64,000 bases of DNA from Macrocystis pyrifera (lineage: Eukaryota > Sar > Phaeophyceae > Laminariales > Laminariaceae): positions 1,426,001 to 1,490,000 of the forward strand of contig JASSKH010000031.1 in assembly GCA_031763025.1 (NCBI GenBank). The letters run 5' to 3'. The position numbers and the translations under genes were made by a program. Positions 30,363 through 40,666 of this stretch are shown piece after piece; position 1 is the first letter of the stretch; each line of letters starts with the position of its first letter. The notes beneath the pieces were generated by a model, which saw nothing but the letters and a program-made list of their open reading frames with translations, made no database searches and was not told the origin of the DNA.

Positions 30363-30502
30363 AAGAGAGCTCCGAAGGAAGGGGGGAATTAGCGAAGTCA
30401 ACAAGTAAAGCAACTTGGGTTTTCGTAGCACAGAGCTCGGGCGTACCTGGTATGCGAGAAGAGAATGAAACGGAAGCTGGCCCGATCGTCGTGCAGAAGT
30501 GA
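30363..30502 (+). CDS. Possible terminal exon (unrecognised)
   Basis: After a strong pyrimidine tract and acceptor tttgtttttcag, one frame stays open for 46 codons (ESSEGRGELAKSTSK ... GPIVVQK) to a TGA. Charged composition unlike the repeats around it. No upstream exon identified; could be chance. Confidence 0.3.
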
Positions 30503-30519
30503 CACCATTAATAGTATAT

Positions 30520-30885
30520 CTACACCAAGAAATAACAGCCACACCAAAAACCAACACCAATTACAACGGCATCGGCAGCAACATCAACAAGAACAACAAT
30601 AAAAACAAAAACAAATCCATGACCGCCAACAACAATGACAGCAGCATCTACACCCGCACCAATACCAGCACCAATCCCATAAGCACTACCACAATCACTG
30701 CCTCCACCAACACAACGACCACGAATACCAACACCAACACCATTTCCAACACATACCAACACCAACACTACCGCCATCACCACCATCGCCCCCCCCCCAC
30801 CACTCCCCCACAACTCACTCCCACTGCCACCATCACCACCACTACCACCACCACCACCACCACTCCTCCCCCCCCCCCCCATACG
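30520..30885. repeat. (ACC)n/(AAC)n low-complexity tract
   Basis: Imperfect acc and aac triplets over about 360 bp, giving Thr/Asn-rich frames on plus and Gly/Val-rich frames on minus. Not coding. Confidence 0.85.
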
Positions 30886-31042
30886 ACTACGGCCATGCAA
30901 AATAATGGGTACACCCCCCACACACACACCTCCACCACCACCGTGTCACGCCCGCAACATTCTCCGGAACTACAGTAACCCAACCCCCCTGCATCGCCCG
31001 CAAACCCGACAAATTAATCGAAACGAAAACCACGACAGGCTG

Positions 31043-32530
31043 ATGGACATAATGGCCTTCCCGGGGGGCTGGACCGCATGGGCTCCGGCGGTGCTAACGG
31101 TGTGCGCTTGCTCTTGGGTCGCCTACCGCGGTCAGGTACGAAGTACCAGTGGGCAGTTCAAGATAGGTAAAATTACTTCCCTGGTACCAGGGAAGGTGAC
31201 GCCGGCTGCGGCAGAGAGGCAGCACTCTTGGCTGGCTACGTACATTCGTTCTGGCTGACCACCCGATATTTCTGGCTGACCACTCGGCAGCATGAGCTAG
31301 ATCATGCAGATCAGAAATTTATGTTCCCTGAAATGTCCAGATCATGAGCTGGGAATCGATTATCTGTCCGAATTGTGAAATGTAATTTACGTACGTATAC
31401 CAGTAGTATATGCGGGTGCCCGTAAGGTATGGTACTTCCAGTAGTTGGAAATTTCCGGAACGAGTGTAATTTTTTATGTGGTCGATTTTTGTCCTCCAGA
31501 ATTATTGCGTAGTTTTGCCGGTTTTTTCCGGACAACGTTCTTACACTCGTGCTGTAGGTTGGCCAAGAGTCGGAGTTCGGGGTAGGGTAAGGTATTGGTT
31601 TACTGCTTTTTTTGTCCTAAAACCCTTATCATAATATTGGAACTACACGCGAGCCACACACTATTTCATGTGTTCCATGTTGTATCAATGTTGTTTGTTA
31701 ATGTTTACATGCGATGCATAGGCGACTCACGTGTACGGTTGTGCTGAGGAAATCGCTGTCACCTGCGCGTTCGCTTTTCCTTTCCTCTCAGCGCGCTGCT
31801 TCCGGTGGCGATTTGGGCGCCTCCAGCATTATTCCAGCCATCGCGATCGTGTGTCTCGCTGTTTCCTGGCTGGTGGCGGATGAGGTTGAGCCGCCGCAGA
31901 CCTTGACCAAGGTGATCGTAGTGGTGGTGGTGATGGCCTTTGGTGCTGGTAGTGGTGTTGTTCTTAATAGCAGTGTTGGTAGGTGGTGTATTTGGTAGAA
32001 AGTAGTGTTGGTATATCGTGGTGTTGGTGTTGGCGGTATCGGCGTTTTAGGTGCTATTATTGCAGCTGGTGCTGTTGTTGTTTCTTGTGCTGCACGCCTC
32101 GGGCGATATGTCAGTGTCTTGTTGAGTGTCTGCTGTTGCGCTGGTGCTTGGGTTGCTTGCTGCTGTACCCGTGCTGCTGCTGCCGTGCTTCTTGGCACAG
32201 CGGCACTTGTGTGCGGGTAAATACCACACGCAGAGCTCTCCGCCGCACTGCACTGCACTGCACGGTACCTCACCCTACCCTGACCCTACCCTACCTTACC
32301 CTCTCCTACCCTACATTGTCCCTCCCTACTTTATTCTACCTTATACCCTATCTCGCCGTGCCTTACCTTACGTTACCTTGCCTTACCTTACCTCACCGCT
32401 CTCGCAGGCTCAAATGAAGAAAGCGGCAAAGGAAGCAGCCAAGAAAGCAGCCAAGGGCGTCGCGGCTGCTCCTGTCGCCAAGATGCTGTCCCTCGAGAAC
32501 GGCACAGACGTCGTCTCCGAGTACATGTGA
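31043..32530 (+). CDS. Small two-helix membrane protein 2 (unrecognised, three exons)
   Basis: Exons 31043-31135, 31792-31911 and 32408-32530, all joined in phase 0 with good sites (GGTCAG|gtacga, ctctcag|CGC, ACCAAG|gtgatc, ctcgcag|GCT). The start is MDIMAFPGGW. The 111-residue product has hydrophobic segments at about residues 9-27 (WAPAVLTVCACSWVAY) and 44-62 (SSIIPAIAIVCLAVSWLV), then a Lys/Ala-rich tail (KKAAKEAAKKAAKG) and a C-terminus ending SEYM. It looks like a small integral membrane protein with a basic cytosolic tail, an inference from composition. I know no family for it. It sits among similar small genes on the same strand. Confidence 0.72.
31285..31382. repeat. MITE-like family D, fragment
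   Basis: cggcagcatgagctagatca through gattatctgtccgaattgtg. Confidence 0.5.
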
Positions 32531-32825
32531 GCCACCGCCAATTTTTGGGGAGATGTTCCAGATTTGGCATGCACCAGCAGGCTTTCCCGCAGCCAGGCTC
32601 CTCCAAGCCCCGGGCGAGTTAGTGCCCGTTTTGGTCGCGGTCCCTCGATGCGTTGGTCTGGGGCGTGTTGTCGACTTCCCCTTCCTCCACTCTCACGGAC
32701 ACTGGGCTTGCTGGATGTCGACGAGTAGAAGAACGGTTAAATGTGAAGAACACACACACACTCTCTCTCGCTTCCTCGGAGTCGCGGCTACTTGATTTTC
32801 CGCTTTCGTCGGAGGGCTCGACGCA

Positions 32826-33102
32826 TAGGACAGAAAACATCACCGATTATCACTTTATGATCTAGATCATTCGAGGCTATATATATTCCCGATCTTGTAT
32901 TGTGTAGCCGTATCAGCTCAACTTGGACCCACTGGCATTCCGCATGATCCATGTCGCACGTGATTCCTGGGTTGGATCTGTGCTATGGACAGATCCTGCA
33001 CAGCCTCTGACAACGGCAGCTGAGGAACTACATAATCTACAGTAGACAGATAGATAGATAGATAGTTAGATAGATCGTGATCTGTCTATCCGAGCTGTGG
33101 TG
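32826..33102. mobile_element. MITE-like family D, copy 5
   Basis: About 277 bp ending gatctgtctatccgagctgtgg, with the gggttggatctgtgct core and a (gata)n stretch. Confidence 0.7.
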
Positions 33103-33224
33103 GGTTCTCTCATCGTCAATGCCAATACAGAGGTCGCCTTTTCTGGTGATGTCCGCCTTTTCTTGAGTATTTTTGTGCTTCTTTTTTTATCCGTCCCATT
33201 TATTGTGTTCGCCCTTCTTGCTTC

Positions 33225-33268
33225 TGCTTTCTCTCATAACTCAGATCCGGGGTCACCTGGTAGGCTCT

Positions 33269-33330
<62 letters not shown>

Positions 33331-33402
33331 TGCGAAACTTGCCTTCGTAATTTTATCACGAGGAGGGGTCCAGCGCTCTCTTCCCTCGCCGACTCGCGTC
33401 TA
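33225..33402. repeat. Dispersed repeat family L, copy 1, with 61-base C tract
   Basis: aactcagatccggggtcacc, then C61 (33270-33330), then tttatcacgagga and ctcgccgactcgcgtctaat. Other copies, without the tract, are at 37683-37815, 46510-46625 and 56718-56838. Confidence 0.7.
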
Positions 33403-33755
33403 ATTGGTATTAATAGTATACCAGCAAGATGTATCCCACCCTATTTTTTTTTTTTTGTCCTAGCAAATCGTGCGGCAAGTTCTGAGGGGTTTATAACCCG
33501 TTTAGAACTGCACTCCCGCTGTGGGGACGAAACACTTGGAATTAGAGTCACAGTCAGGGTACGTACACAGCAGTGCAGTACTAAAAAGGTCAGGGAATGG
33601 TACTATTTCCAGAAAGAAAAAAATGCGCGCCCGACATACGACGCAAGGACTTTAGGGCTCTGCTACAGCACGTTTTAAGGCCATGCTGAGGTAGAGAGGG
33701 CACACTCACACTGCAGAACTAATGGGTCCAAAAGTTTCGCACCTCGCGTTTCGCG

Positions 33756-34115
33756 CGTCGGACAGGTAATCGATTGTTCCCGCTCCCGTAATGTCGTTCC
33801 AGGGCAGATGGCTTCCTGATCTTCTATGATCTGCAGTGATAGCTCGTCTTGCCGCGTGGGGGGCCGTGCCGTGAAAATCTGCATGGTCCAGGACAAGAGA
33901 TCTCCTGGGTTGGGTCTGTATTTGTACAGGTCCTTGCAGAGCATGTCATGACGGCAGGCTAGGATCTGCCTGATCTCTCTGTGATATATCTATATATGAT
34001 CTGTCTGGTATATCTGATCTACATATCTATCTATCTATCCGATCTGTCTGATCTGTCTGATCTATCTATCTGATCCTATCTGATCTATGTGATATATCTG
34101 ATCTGTCCAACGTGT
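33756..34115. mobile_element. MITE-like family D, copy 6
   Basis: From gtcggacaggtaatcgattg to gatctgtccaacgtgtgg, with an expanded gatctatctatctgatct stretch. Confidence 0.7.
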
Positions 34116-34259
34116 GGCACATTGCGTTCCACCCCTGCCGTAGCCTTGCACAATTCCGGTCTGATCACTTCCTCCGTGGTGGTCGTTTTGGTGCTCTCGT
34201 CTCGCCTCCTTCTCCTGCCCCGTCACGCCACCGGCTCCCACGGCGTTTGGCCGGAACAG

Positions 34260-35457
34260 GCACGTGGCTCTGGCCGTGGCAGTGGTCTTGGTGCTCATCC
34301 TCAGCTTGGTCAACGGGCCTGGGGAGTGGCCACGGAACGTGAGCCTCTCATTGGCTGACATCCTTTTTATTTCTTGATTGATTTGGCTGATAGGTTAGTT
34401 GGTTGATTATGCCACCCATTCATTGGTTGACTGGTTGGTTCGTTCGTTAGTGGATAGGTTGATTGGTTGATAGTCGGTTCGTCATTGGTTGCTCGCGTAG
34501 TCGTTTGAGTGATTGATTGATGTTGATTGGTTTATTGATTGTTGGTTGATCCGGTTTTTCGCTATGATTTGACTGACTGTGGTTGCTTGGTTGTCTGATT
34601 CACCTGCGTACCCGGTAGCTGGGTTGCTGGGTTGCTTGGCTGGTTGTCCGAATCGTTTATTTTTGACGCAGTTAGTGTTTTTTTTTTTTCTCTCCTTGGT
34701 TGACTTGCTCGTATTGTTTTGCTCTATAGATTGATTGGTTGATTTCCTCTGGTTGGGTAGCTTGTTCTTACGTGGTTGTTTTGGTATTTTTGTTTTTGGA
34801 CTGACTTGCTTGCTTTCTCTACGTAGCTTTATTGATGATTGGCTCTCATTGGCTGACTCGCTATCTCTTTTGCTAGTGAGCTTGATTTCTTGATTTTTGT
34901 TTGGCTGAATTGCCGCTGTTTGCTAGCTAGCTTGTTGAAGATGGATGTGATTTTGATCGAGATGTTGGCTGGGTGTGATGTCCGAGCGCAAGGTGCTTCA
35001 AGGGAGTGTTGGGTTCTCCAGTATTTTCACTTCCAAACATGGCGGGGGGGTTGTTCCAGTGCTCGCCATGAAACGCAGCAGAAATGACCGGTTATTTATC
35101 CTGCTCCGGTTCACCCCCCACGGTGCTCCGTTAAAGAGATGCGTAGTCAATGGTCAAATGACTGAAGCAAGCAACAAACGCGTACGCCCCCCTCTCCCCT
35201 CCCCCTCCCTCCCTCCGCTGCCTCCGTCTCCCCCCCTCTTCGATCGATTGACATTGTGGCGGAAACACACGGTCCAGCTCGAGAAGGGAGCGTTCCCGGC
35301 GTGTTTCATGGTGGCATCTGGCGTTATCGCGTGGAACTCCTTCCTGCGTGAGGCCCGGTCTTTCGGGGAGGGGAGCGCGAACGACTTCGTCCCCGCCCTT
35401 GCTGCCATGGTCGTTGCGTGCATTGGGGCCTCCGCTGGTTCCAAGATGCAAGCTTAG
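34260..35457 (+). CDS. Small membrane protein 3 (unrecognised, 5' exon missing)
   Basis: Internal exon 34260-34338 after acceptor ggaacag: HVALAVAVVLVLILSLVNG ... EWPRN, clearly membrane-spanning; donor CGGAAC|gtgagc. Terminal exon 35278-35457 after acceptor ggtccag: LEKGAFPACFMVASGVIAWN, NDFVPALAAMVVACIGASAG, ending KMQA and TAG. Phase is 0 between them. Three hydrophobic helices are thus predicted over about 85 residues. The first exon, ending in phase 2, was not found upstream. The intron holds LINE debris (35121-35187) and a ttggttgatt simple repeat. Family unknown. Confidence 0.62.
34370..34930. repeat. (TTGGTTGATTGG)-like simple repeat
   Basis: Degenerate 4-base (ttga/ttgg) repetition over more than 500 bp. 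A complementary caatcaatcaactgat tract lies at 39595-39845. Confidence 0.8.
35121..35187 (+). mobile_element. LINE 3' end fragment
   Basis: ggtgctccgttaaagagatg and gtcaatggtcaaatgactga, followed by a C-rich tract. Same end as the LINE at 21893-22575. Confidence 0.7.
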
Positions 35458-35834
35458 GTCCATCTTCGCCCCCCACCCCCACACCCCCTGCATTCCATTT
35501 TGCGCCTTTGTTTGAAAACCCCTTTTTACCTTTGCAAAATATATCGTACTCTAATTCCAACTAGTTTGTCGTAGAAACGTGGGTGCATAAGGAGAGTTCA
35601 AGAGCTAGTTGTCGCCAGCAAAGTATGCGTGCAAGCAAAGCTGTGAGCTCAAGACAAAGCACCGTTGTTGTAGCTGCCGCCACTGTGCATCCCTGGAGCT
35701 AGCCACCAATACGCAAGCTTAGAACCACCCGCCAGCGAGATGAAAGCGTAGAGTTATTTCGGGGGACGACCACAGTATTCACAACCAAAATATGCCCTAA
35801 AAAAATGTAGGGGTATACTACGCCTGGTATGATT

Positions 35835-35880
35835 TCGGGTCTATCGTGGGTTCTGATTTACTATGGTCCCCTGTAATAGC
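35835..35880. repeat. Palindromic MITE family C, solo right end
   Basis: gatttactatggtcccctgt and aatag only; the left half is absent. Confidence 0.6.
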
Positions 35881-36024
35881 CGCCTGAACCATCTGCAAAC
35901 CTTACCCCATTCAAGTTCCAGGTATCATAGTGTGTTCCCGAAATGTGGTTGCAGGTTAGAGCTGAGCTGCCTTGTGGCGATGAAGCGCAACGTAGGGAGG
36001 TGGAGGGAGGGGGGGGGGTGTATT

Positions 36025-36245
36025 CATGTCATGCATGGCCGTAGTCGTACGACCGTAGACACTCGTATCCCTACAGCGCCGGGACGGAGCACGTTGGGTT
36101 GTCACCGACCAGGCAGACGTTGCTCGCAACCAGCGCGAAGCCCCGCGAGGTGTTCTGCGAGTCGCGTGGAGGGTGAGCTGCATCCTAGAAATAATCGCGT
36201 GTGAGACGGACTTTGTTGCATGTGGACGACACGCGTCGAATGGGA
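36025..36245 (-). mobile_element. Poly(C)-tailed SINE-like element, copy 9
   Basis: After G8, tattcatgtcatgcatggcc to aatgggatataagg. Diverged core. Confidence 0.75.
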
Positions 36246-36913
36246 TATAAGGAATAGCCGCGATACAAGCACCACTCCCCTCCCCCCCCCCCCGGGGTAT
36301 GTGTCCCCGCGGTCGAAGCGTGGCGGCGTTTTTTTACCTTTCTCCCCGGTGGTGGAAGCTTGGAGGCGTTTTTGCTTCGATGATACCTACCACTGTTTTT
36401 GGTCTCCGACTCTCCGGGGGGTACCCGCGTTGCAATCTCCGACCCCCTCCCCCGCGTTGCACTTTCCACTCGCCGCGTGCGCGGCAAGGGGGGGTGGGGG
36501 GGTCCCTATACTGTTGGATGCCGTATGGAAAGTTTTGATACATCGTATCGGACGTGTCGTGCCCTCCATCCCGTCGCTATTCTCATGTGTTTCATGCAGA
36601 TACTGGACGAAAGCTCCGGTGTATCAAAACATCGAAATCGTACGGCAGTATCGATGAGTTGTTGGCTTAGAGGTGTCGTGTCAAACTTGATTGTCGTTCG
36701 AGGTACAACACTATCTATGTCCCTGTCGTGAAGGCTTTTCTCTCCACGAGGTTCAAGCGAGGCAAAACTACTACGCTGGGCAAGAATAGCATACACACCT
36801 GTTTTCAACAACCGCATGACTTTCCCTCGTGACGATATCGGGCCGTGTTTGTATGCGACTCGATGGCGGGGTGTGCGCCCCCGTCGTAGAGGCGTGATCG
36901 GGCGTGATCGGGA

Positions 36914-37052
36914 GGGGGGGGGGGGGGGGGGGGGGGGGGTGTACTCATTATCATGCATGGCCGTAGTCGTATGACCACAGACCCTCGCATCCCTACAATG
37001 CCGGGACGGAGCACATCCGGCTTTCACCGACCAGGCAGACGTTGCTTTGGGA
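36914..37052 (-). mobile_element. Poly(C)-tailed SINE-like element, copy 10 (tail only)
   Basis: G26 (36914-36939), then gtactcattatcatgcatgg to ggcagacgttgcttt, where it breaks off. Confidence 0.78.
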
Positions 37053-37182
37053 GGACGGGGGGGCGGGGGGGGGGGGGCGTCCTCGTCTTGGAGGCATGGC
37101 GCCGTTTGGGCCTCGATGCCACTTACTGGTACCAGGTATATTCTGCCCCTGTATGCTTGCACGTTTTTGGTGTTCTCTCCAG

Positions 37183-37449
37183 GCGCAGATGGTGGTGGTG
37201 ATACTCACGCTCATACGGAATGATAGTATCCCCTCCTGCTTCGAACAGGTATATCTTCTGTACGTATAATAAAAGTCCTAATAAAATCCCCGTTTTTCTT
37301 TTTTTCTTTTTTTTTTTTTCATTTTCGTGGCCTGTAAGCTGCGACACGATGTTTTGCGCGAAACAAATCTGTAGCGGAGGGACCGGGGCGGCATGAGCGC
37401 TTCTGCCCTTTCCCGCGTTATGCCCAACGGAGACGCGGCGAAGTTATAA
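37183..37449 (+). CDS. Small membrane protein 4, last two exons (unrecognised)
   Basis: Exon 37183-37248 after acceptor gttctctccag: AQMVVVILTLIRNDSIPSCF and EQ, donor CGAACAG|gtatat. Exon 37375-37449 after acceptor aaatctgtag: RRDRGGMSASALSRVMPNGD, AAKL and TAA. Both junctions are phase 0, and the 126 bp intron has a long T tract. The upstream exon or exons were not found between 35458 and 37182. The short hydrophobic segment followed by a polar tail resembles the plan of the genes at 31043 and 34260. Family unknown. Confidence 0.55.
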
Positions 37450-37567
37450 TCCTTTTACGACGTGTTGTTTTCGTTCTCGCGTTTTTTTTTTTTTTTTTTT
37501 TTTTTCTCCATCCCATTTATTATTTTCTCCCCCTGTTCTGTTCTCTCTCCGTCCTGCTATTATTAGT

Positions 37568-37678
37568 ATTACTGGGGACCATAGTAATTAGGACCAAAAT
37601 ATTGTTAGCAAAAATAGGGAGATATATAGTTTTGTGTGTGTACCCGTAGGTCCTATTTACTATGGTCCTCCGTAATAC
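37568..37678. mobile_element. Palindromic MITE family C, copy 5
   Basis: ttactggggaccatagtaat to actatggtcctccgtaata, about 110 bp. Confidence 0.82.
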
Positions 37679-37682
37679 AGTA

Positions 37683-37815
37683 GTAACAACTCAGATCCGT
37701 GGTCACGAAGTACGCTCTTTTCCCACCTCCCCAGTACGGATCGTACCTTGCATTTTTATCGCGAGAGAGAAGACTCCGGCCCTTTCTTCCCTCGTCGTGT
37801 CGCATCGAATTCACG
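37683..37815. repeat. Dispersed repeat family L, copy 2
   Basis: acaactcagatccgtggtca, tttttatcgcgagagagaag and ttccctcgtcgtgtcgcatc. Confidence 0.6.
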
Positions 37816-38188
37816 TCGAGTCATATTATATCAGGCAAGTAACTGGTACCTGGTATCTGTTGACTCATTCGTATCAGGTATATATGTACCGTGTCTGCTA
37901 GGGTGGTTCACAATAAACAGGCCCTCACACCTACAGTAGGACCTATCGACCATTCCCCCACCTGAGACATTGATTGGACTCTTGCGTTGCTCCCCCCAAT
38001 CCAACATATTGGACTCTTGTGATGGGCTCTGTGGACTCTGGAGTGGAAGAATACCTCAGTGAAACGTAAACACCGCCTACGTTGGTTCTCCACTTCGCGG
38101 CTGTGGGTGTGGCGCGTAGACTGCCTGCGATTTTTCTTTACGTCGCGGCGCAGCCGTAGACATGTATACCCACCGCCTGCGATGGTTT

Positions 38189-38454
38189 CACAGCTCAGAC
38201 AGATCATGATCTGTCTGATCTATCTACTGCAGATCCTAGAGTTCCTCACCTGCCGTTGTGAAAGGCCGTGCAGGATCTATCTGCACAGCGCAGATCCCAG
38301 GAAACGTGCGCTATATCATGGAGAATGTACGGTCCCACCCGGCAACATGATGAGCTTTACTGCAGTAGACCATAAAAGGTCGGGAATATATAGATCTATC
38401 TGCCTTGCAAGGTCTAGGTAATCTAGTGGGAATCGATTTATTGTCCGAGGTGTG
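38189..38454. mobile_element. MITE-like family D, copy 7
   Basis: cacagctcagacagatcatg to ttattgtccgaggtgtgg, about 266 bp, clear inverted ends. Confidence 0.78.
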
Positions 38455-38466
38455 GATGTTTTTCAG

Positions 38467-38608
38467 CCTCGCGGCTCTCTTGCCGCCCGCCGCGTGCATA
38501 TGTACGCCATTGCTGCTACTGCTACCGTGCAATGTCAACCATGGTTTCTTTCCCGTCTACCCAGGGGTAGGCGACAAAAAGGAAAACGACACCCTCCTAG
38601 AAAGCTGA
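38467..38608 (+). CDS. Small membrane protein 5, terminal exon (unrecognised)
   Basis: Twelve bases past a family D element, acceptor gatgtttttcag opens a 47-codon frame: LAALLPPAACICTPLLLLLP, then GFFPVYPGVGDKKENDTLLE, S and TGA. One hydrophobic helix with Cys residues and a charged C-terminal tail. It starts in phase 2, so an upstream exon is needed; none was identified. Family unknown. Confidence 0.45.
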
Positions 38609-40666
38609 ACATGAACAACACACACCACCAGCGGGGTGGGATTTCAGTACGATTTTGTTTTTAGTTTTTTTTTTTAATTATTTTTACTTGGTGTTAGTAT
38701 CCCACCCTCTCTGCGGGTCAACAAAAAAAGTGGGGTGTCGCTTTCTCTTATTCGTGTACCCTGTCTCTCCCGGTAACGTTTCCCAGCCATCGTCCCTTCC
38801 TTGGTGCCTCAACACTTGACCATCACGTTTCCTTCTCGTTTGAACAATTCCAACCACGTTCGCTTCCTTACCGCCGCCTGCACTCCCTTTTCCTTCTACA
38901 TTTACTCGTCTTTTCGACACATCTATCTTTGAAGCCCCCACTTCCCCTCCCTTCATTTTCACTCTTGAGTTTGGAAACCCTTTTACTGCTGCAAAATATC
39001 GTTCTAAAGTGGTTCCAAATAGTTGATCCCCGAGGCTTGGGTGCAATTCTAGAGGGGTTCTTCTGTGTCCATCTTCGACCCCCCGCCCCCCCCCCCCCCC
39101 TTCAACTTCAACCTTTAGTTTGGAAACCTTTCTACTGCCGCAAACATATCCTTCTCTAATTCCAAGTAGTTTGTACCTGGAGCGTGGATGGATGCAGTTC
39201 TAAAGAGGTTACGTAGACTAAACATTATTTTTTTTTCTGCCTACACTTTAGCCCTCTTGAGGGGTCTCTCAGCACGAAGCATCACCGCAGGGCGACGACA
39301 GGACGAAAGGAAACCTGCAGTCGCGCCGCTCCCCCCCCCCCTAACTACTCGCCCCCCGGCCTGTGTTTCGATCCACAACAGTACGTAGCCGCCGGCTCAA
39401 CACGGAGCTCTAGGATAGGGTAGGGTGCGGTGTCAATAGGGTTGGAACGCTCAGGTGATGGTGGACACTAAGTACGTGAGGTCTCACGCCACTACTACAG
39501 CCACCAGCCATCTACACTACTACTAGAAGGTATAACATAAATAATATAACACCACAACAACGATCGGTATAAACAGTACCTGGTAATTCAGCAAGTCAGT
39601 GAACAGCAGCAGTACATCAATCAACTGATCGATCAACCGATCAAATCAACTGACCGATCGGCCAACCAATCAATCACCTGCCCGATCGATCAGTCAATCA
39701 ATCAACTGACCAATCAGTCAATCTATCAGCCAAGCAACTAATTAATGAACCAATCAAGGAACCAATCAATCAATCGGGCAACTAAGTAATCAATCGACCA
39801 ATCAACGAATCAATCTATCAGCCAATTAATTAACCAACAACTTAAACCGATCAACACTGAAATAAAAGAAGAAAAAATCACGTCGGCGGCTACTGTCACC
39901 TTTTCTATAAACAAAATAAACAACCGCCCCATCAAATAATTTGTACAACTCAACACACCTGGACCTAAACGCACAAGAAAAGAAAAAGAGAACTGTTGTT
40001 TCTCTTACGCGAGAGGGTTACGCGGGACCAGCCCCCGACATAAAAAAACGCCGTAAAAAAATGCGGGGCGCAGACTTCCACAGCATCTTAGAGAGTTTAC
40101 AGTATGTGGCGCAAAGCCGTATCTAGGACAACCAGCCCACGAGGGCCGACGGAACAAGCAGCGAACGCCGATTTCATGATTTCAAGATTCGAGACACTGC
40201 AATCGTCTACGCCGCGTCACTCCCGTAGAGAAAATCAAACGCAACAACACCGGTAAAACAAAAACACCACCAACAAAAAAAAAAGCGCCATCTCAAAACT
40301 CCAGCTCCAAAACCAATCATCTGTGAGGATAACTTCCAGCAGATGACACGTAAACAAAACAACAATGCCCTATCATCCCCTATCGCCACTACCGTCACTA
40401 CCGCCACCCGTCACCAACACCACCAACACCACCACCATCAATTTATTAACACCCCCACCCCCACCACCTACACGAACAACAGCGCTGCCACGATCACGCC
40501 ACACCTCGAGCGTTAATGCTTCTACCACCGCACAAGCGACTCCCTCCGATTTTCAAGTCCATCGTTCACGAAAAATTAGTGTGGTTCTGTGGCCCAACTC
40601 AAATTTCAAGTTTTTTGTCCCCGAAAAATGGAGTTTAATTCTGGAACAAGTTGAGGCGGGGGCACC
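38609..40666. other. Spacer between convergent genes
   Basis: Contains family F units (38968-39215), a caatcaat simple repeat (39595-39845) and short palindromes. No gene supported. Confidence 0.5.
39595..39845. repeat. (CAATCAAT)-like simple repe­at
   Basis: Degenerate caatcaatcaactgatcgat units, the complement of the tract at 34370-34930. Confidence 0.8.

Noticed and set aside
30499-30978. 159-codon Thr/Asn-rich frame
   Set aside because: Translation of an ACC/AAC triplet repeat.
36597-36657. Exon-like stretch after atgtgtttcatgcag
   Set aside because: The surrounding sequence recurs, diverged, at 15340-15540, so it is a repeat rather than an exon.
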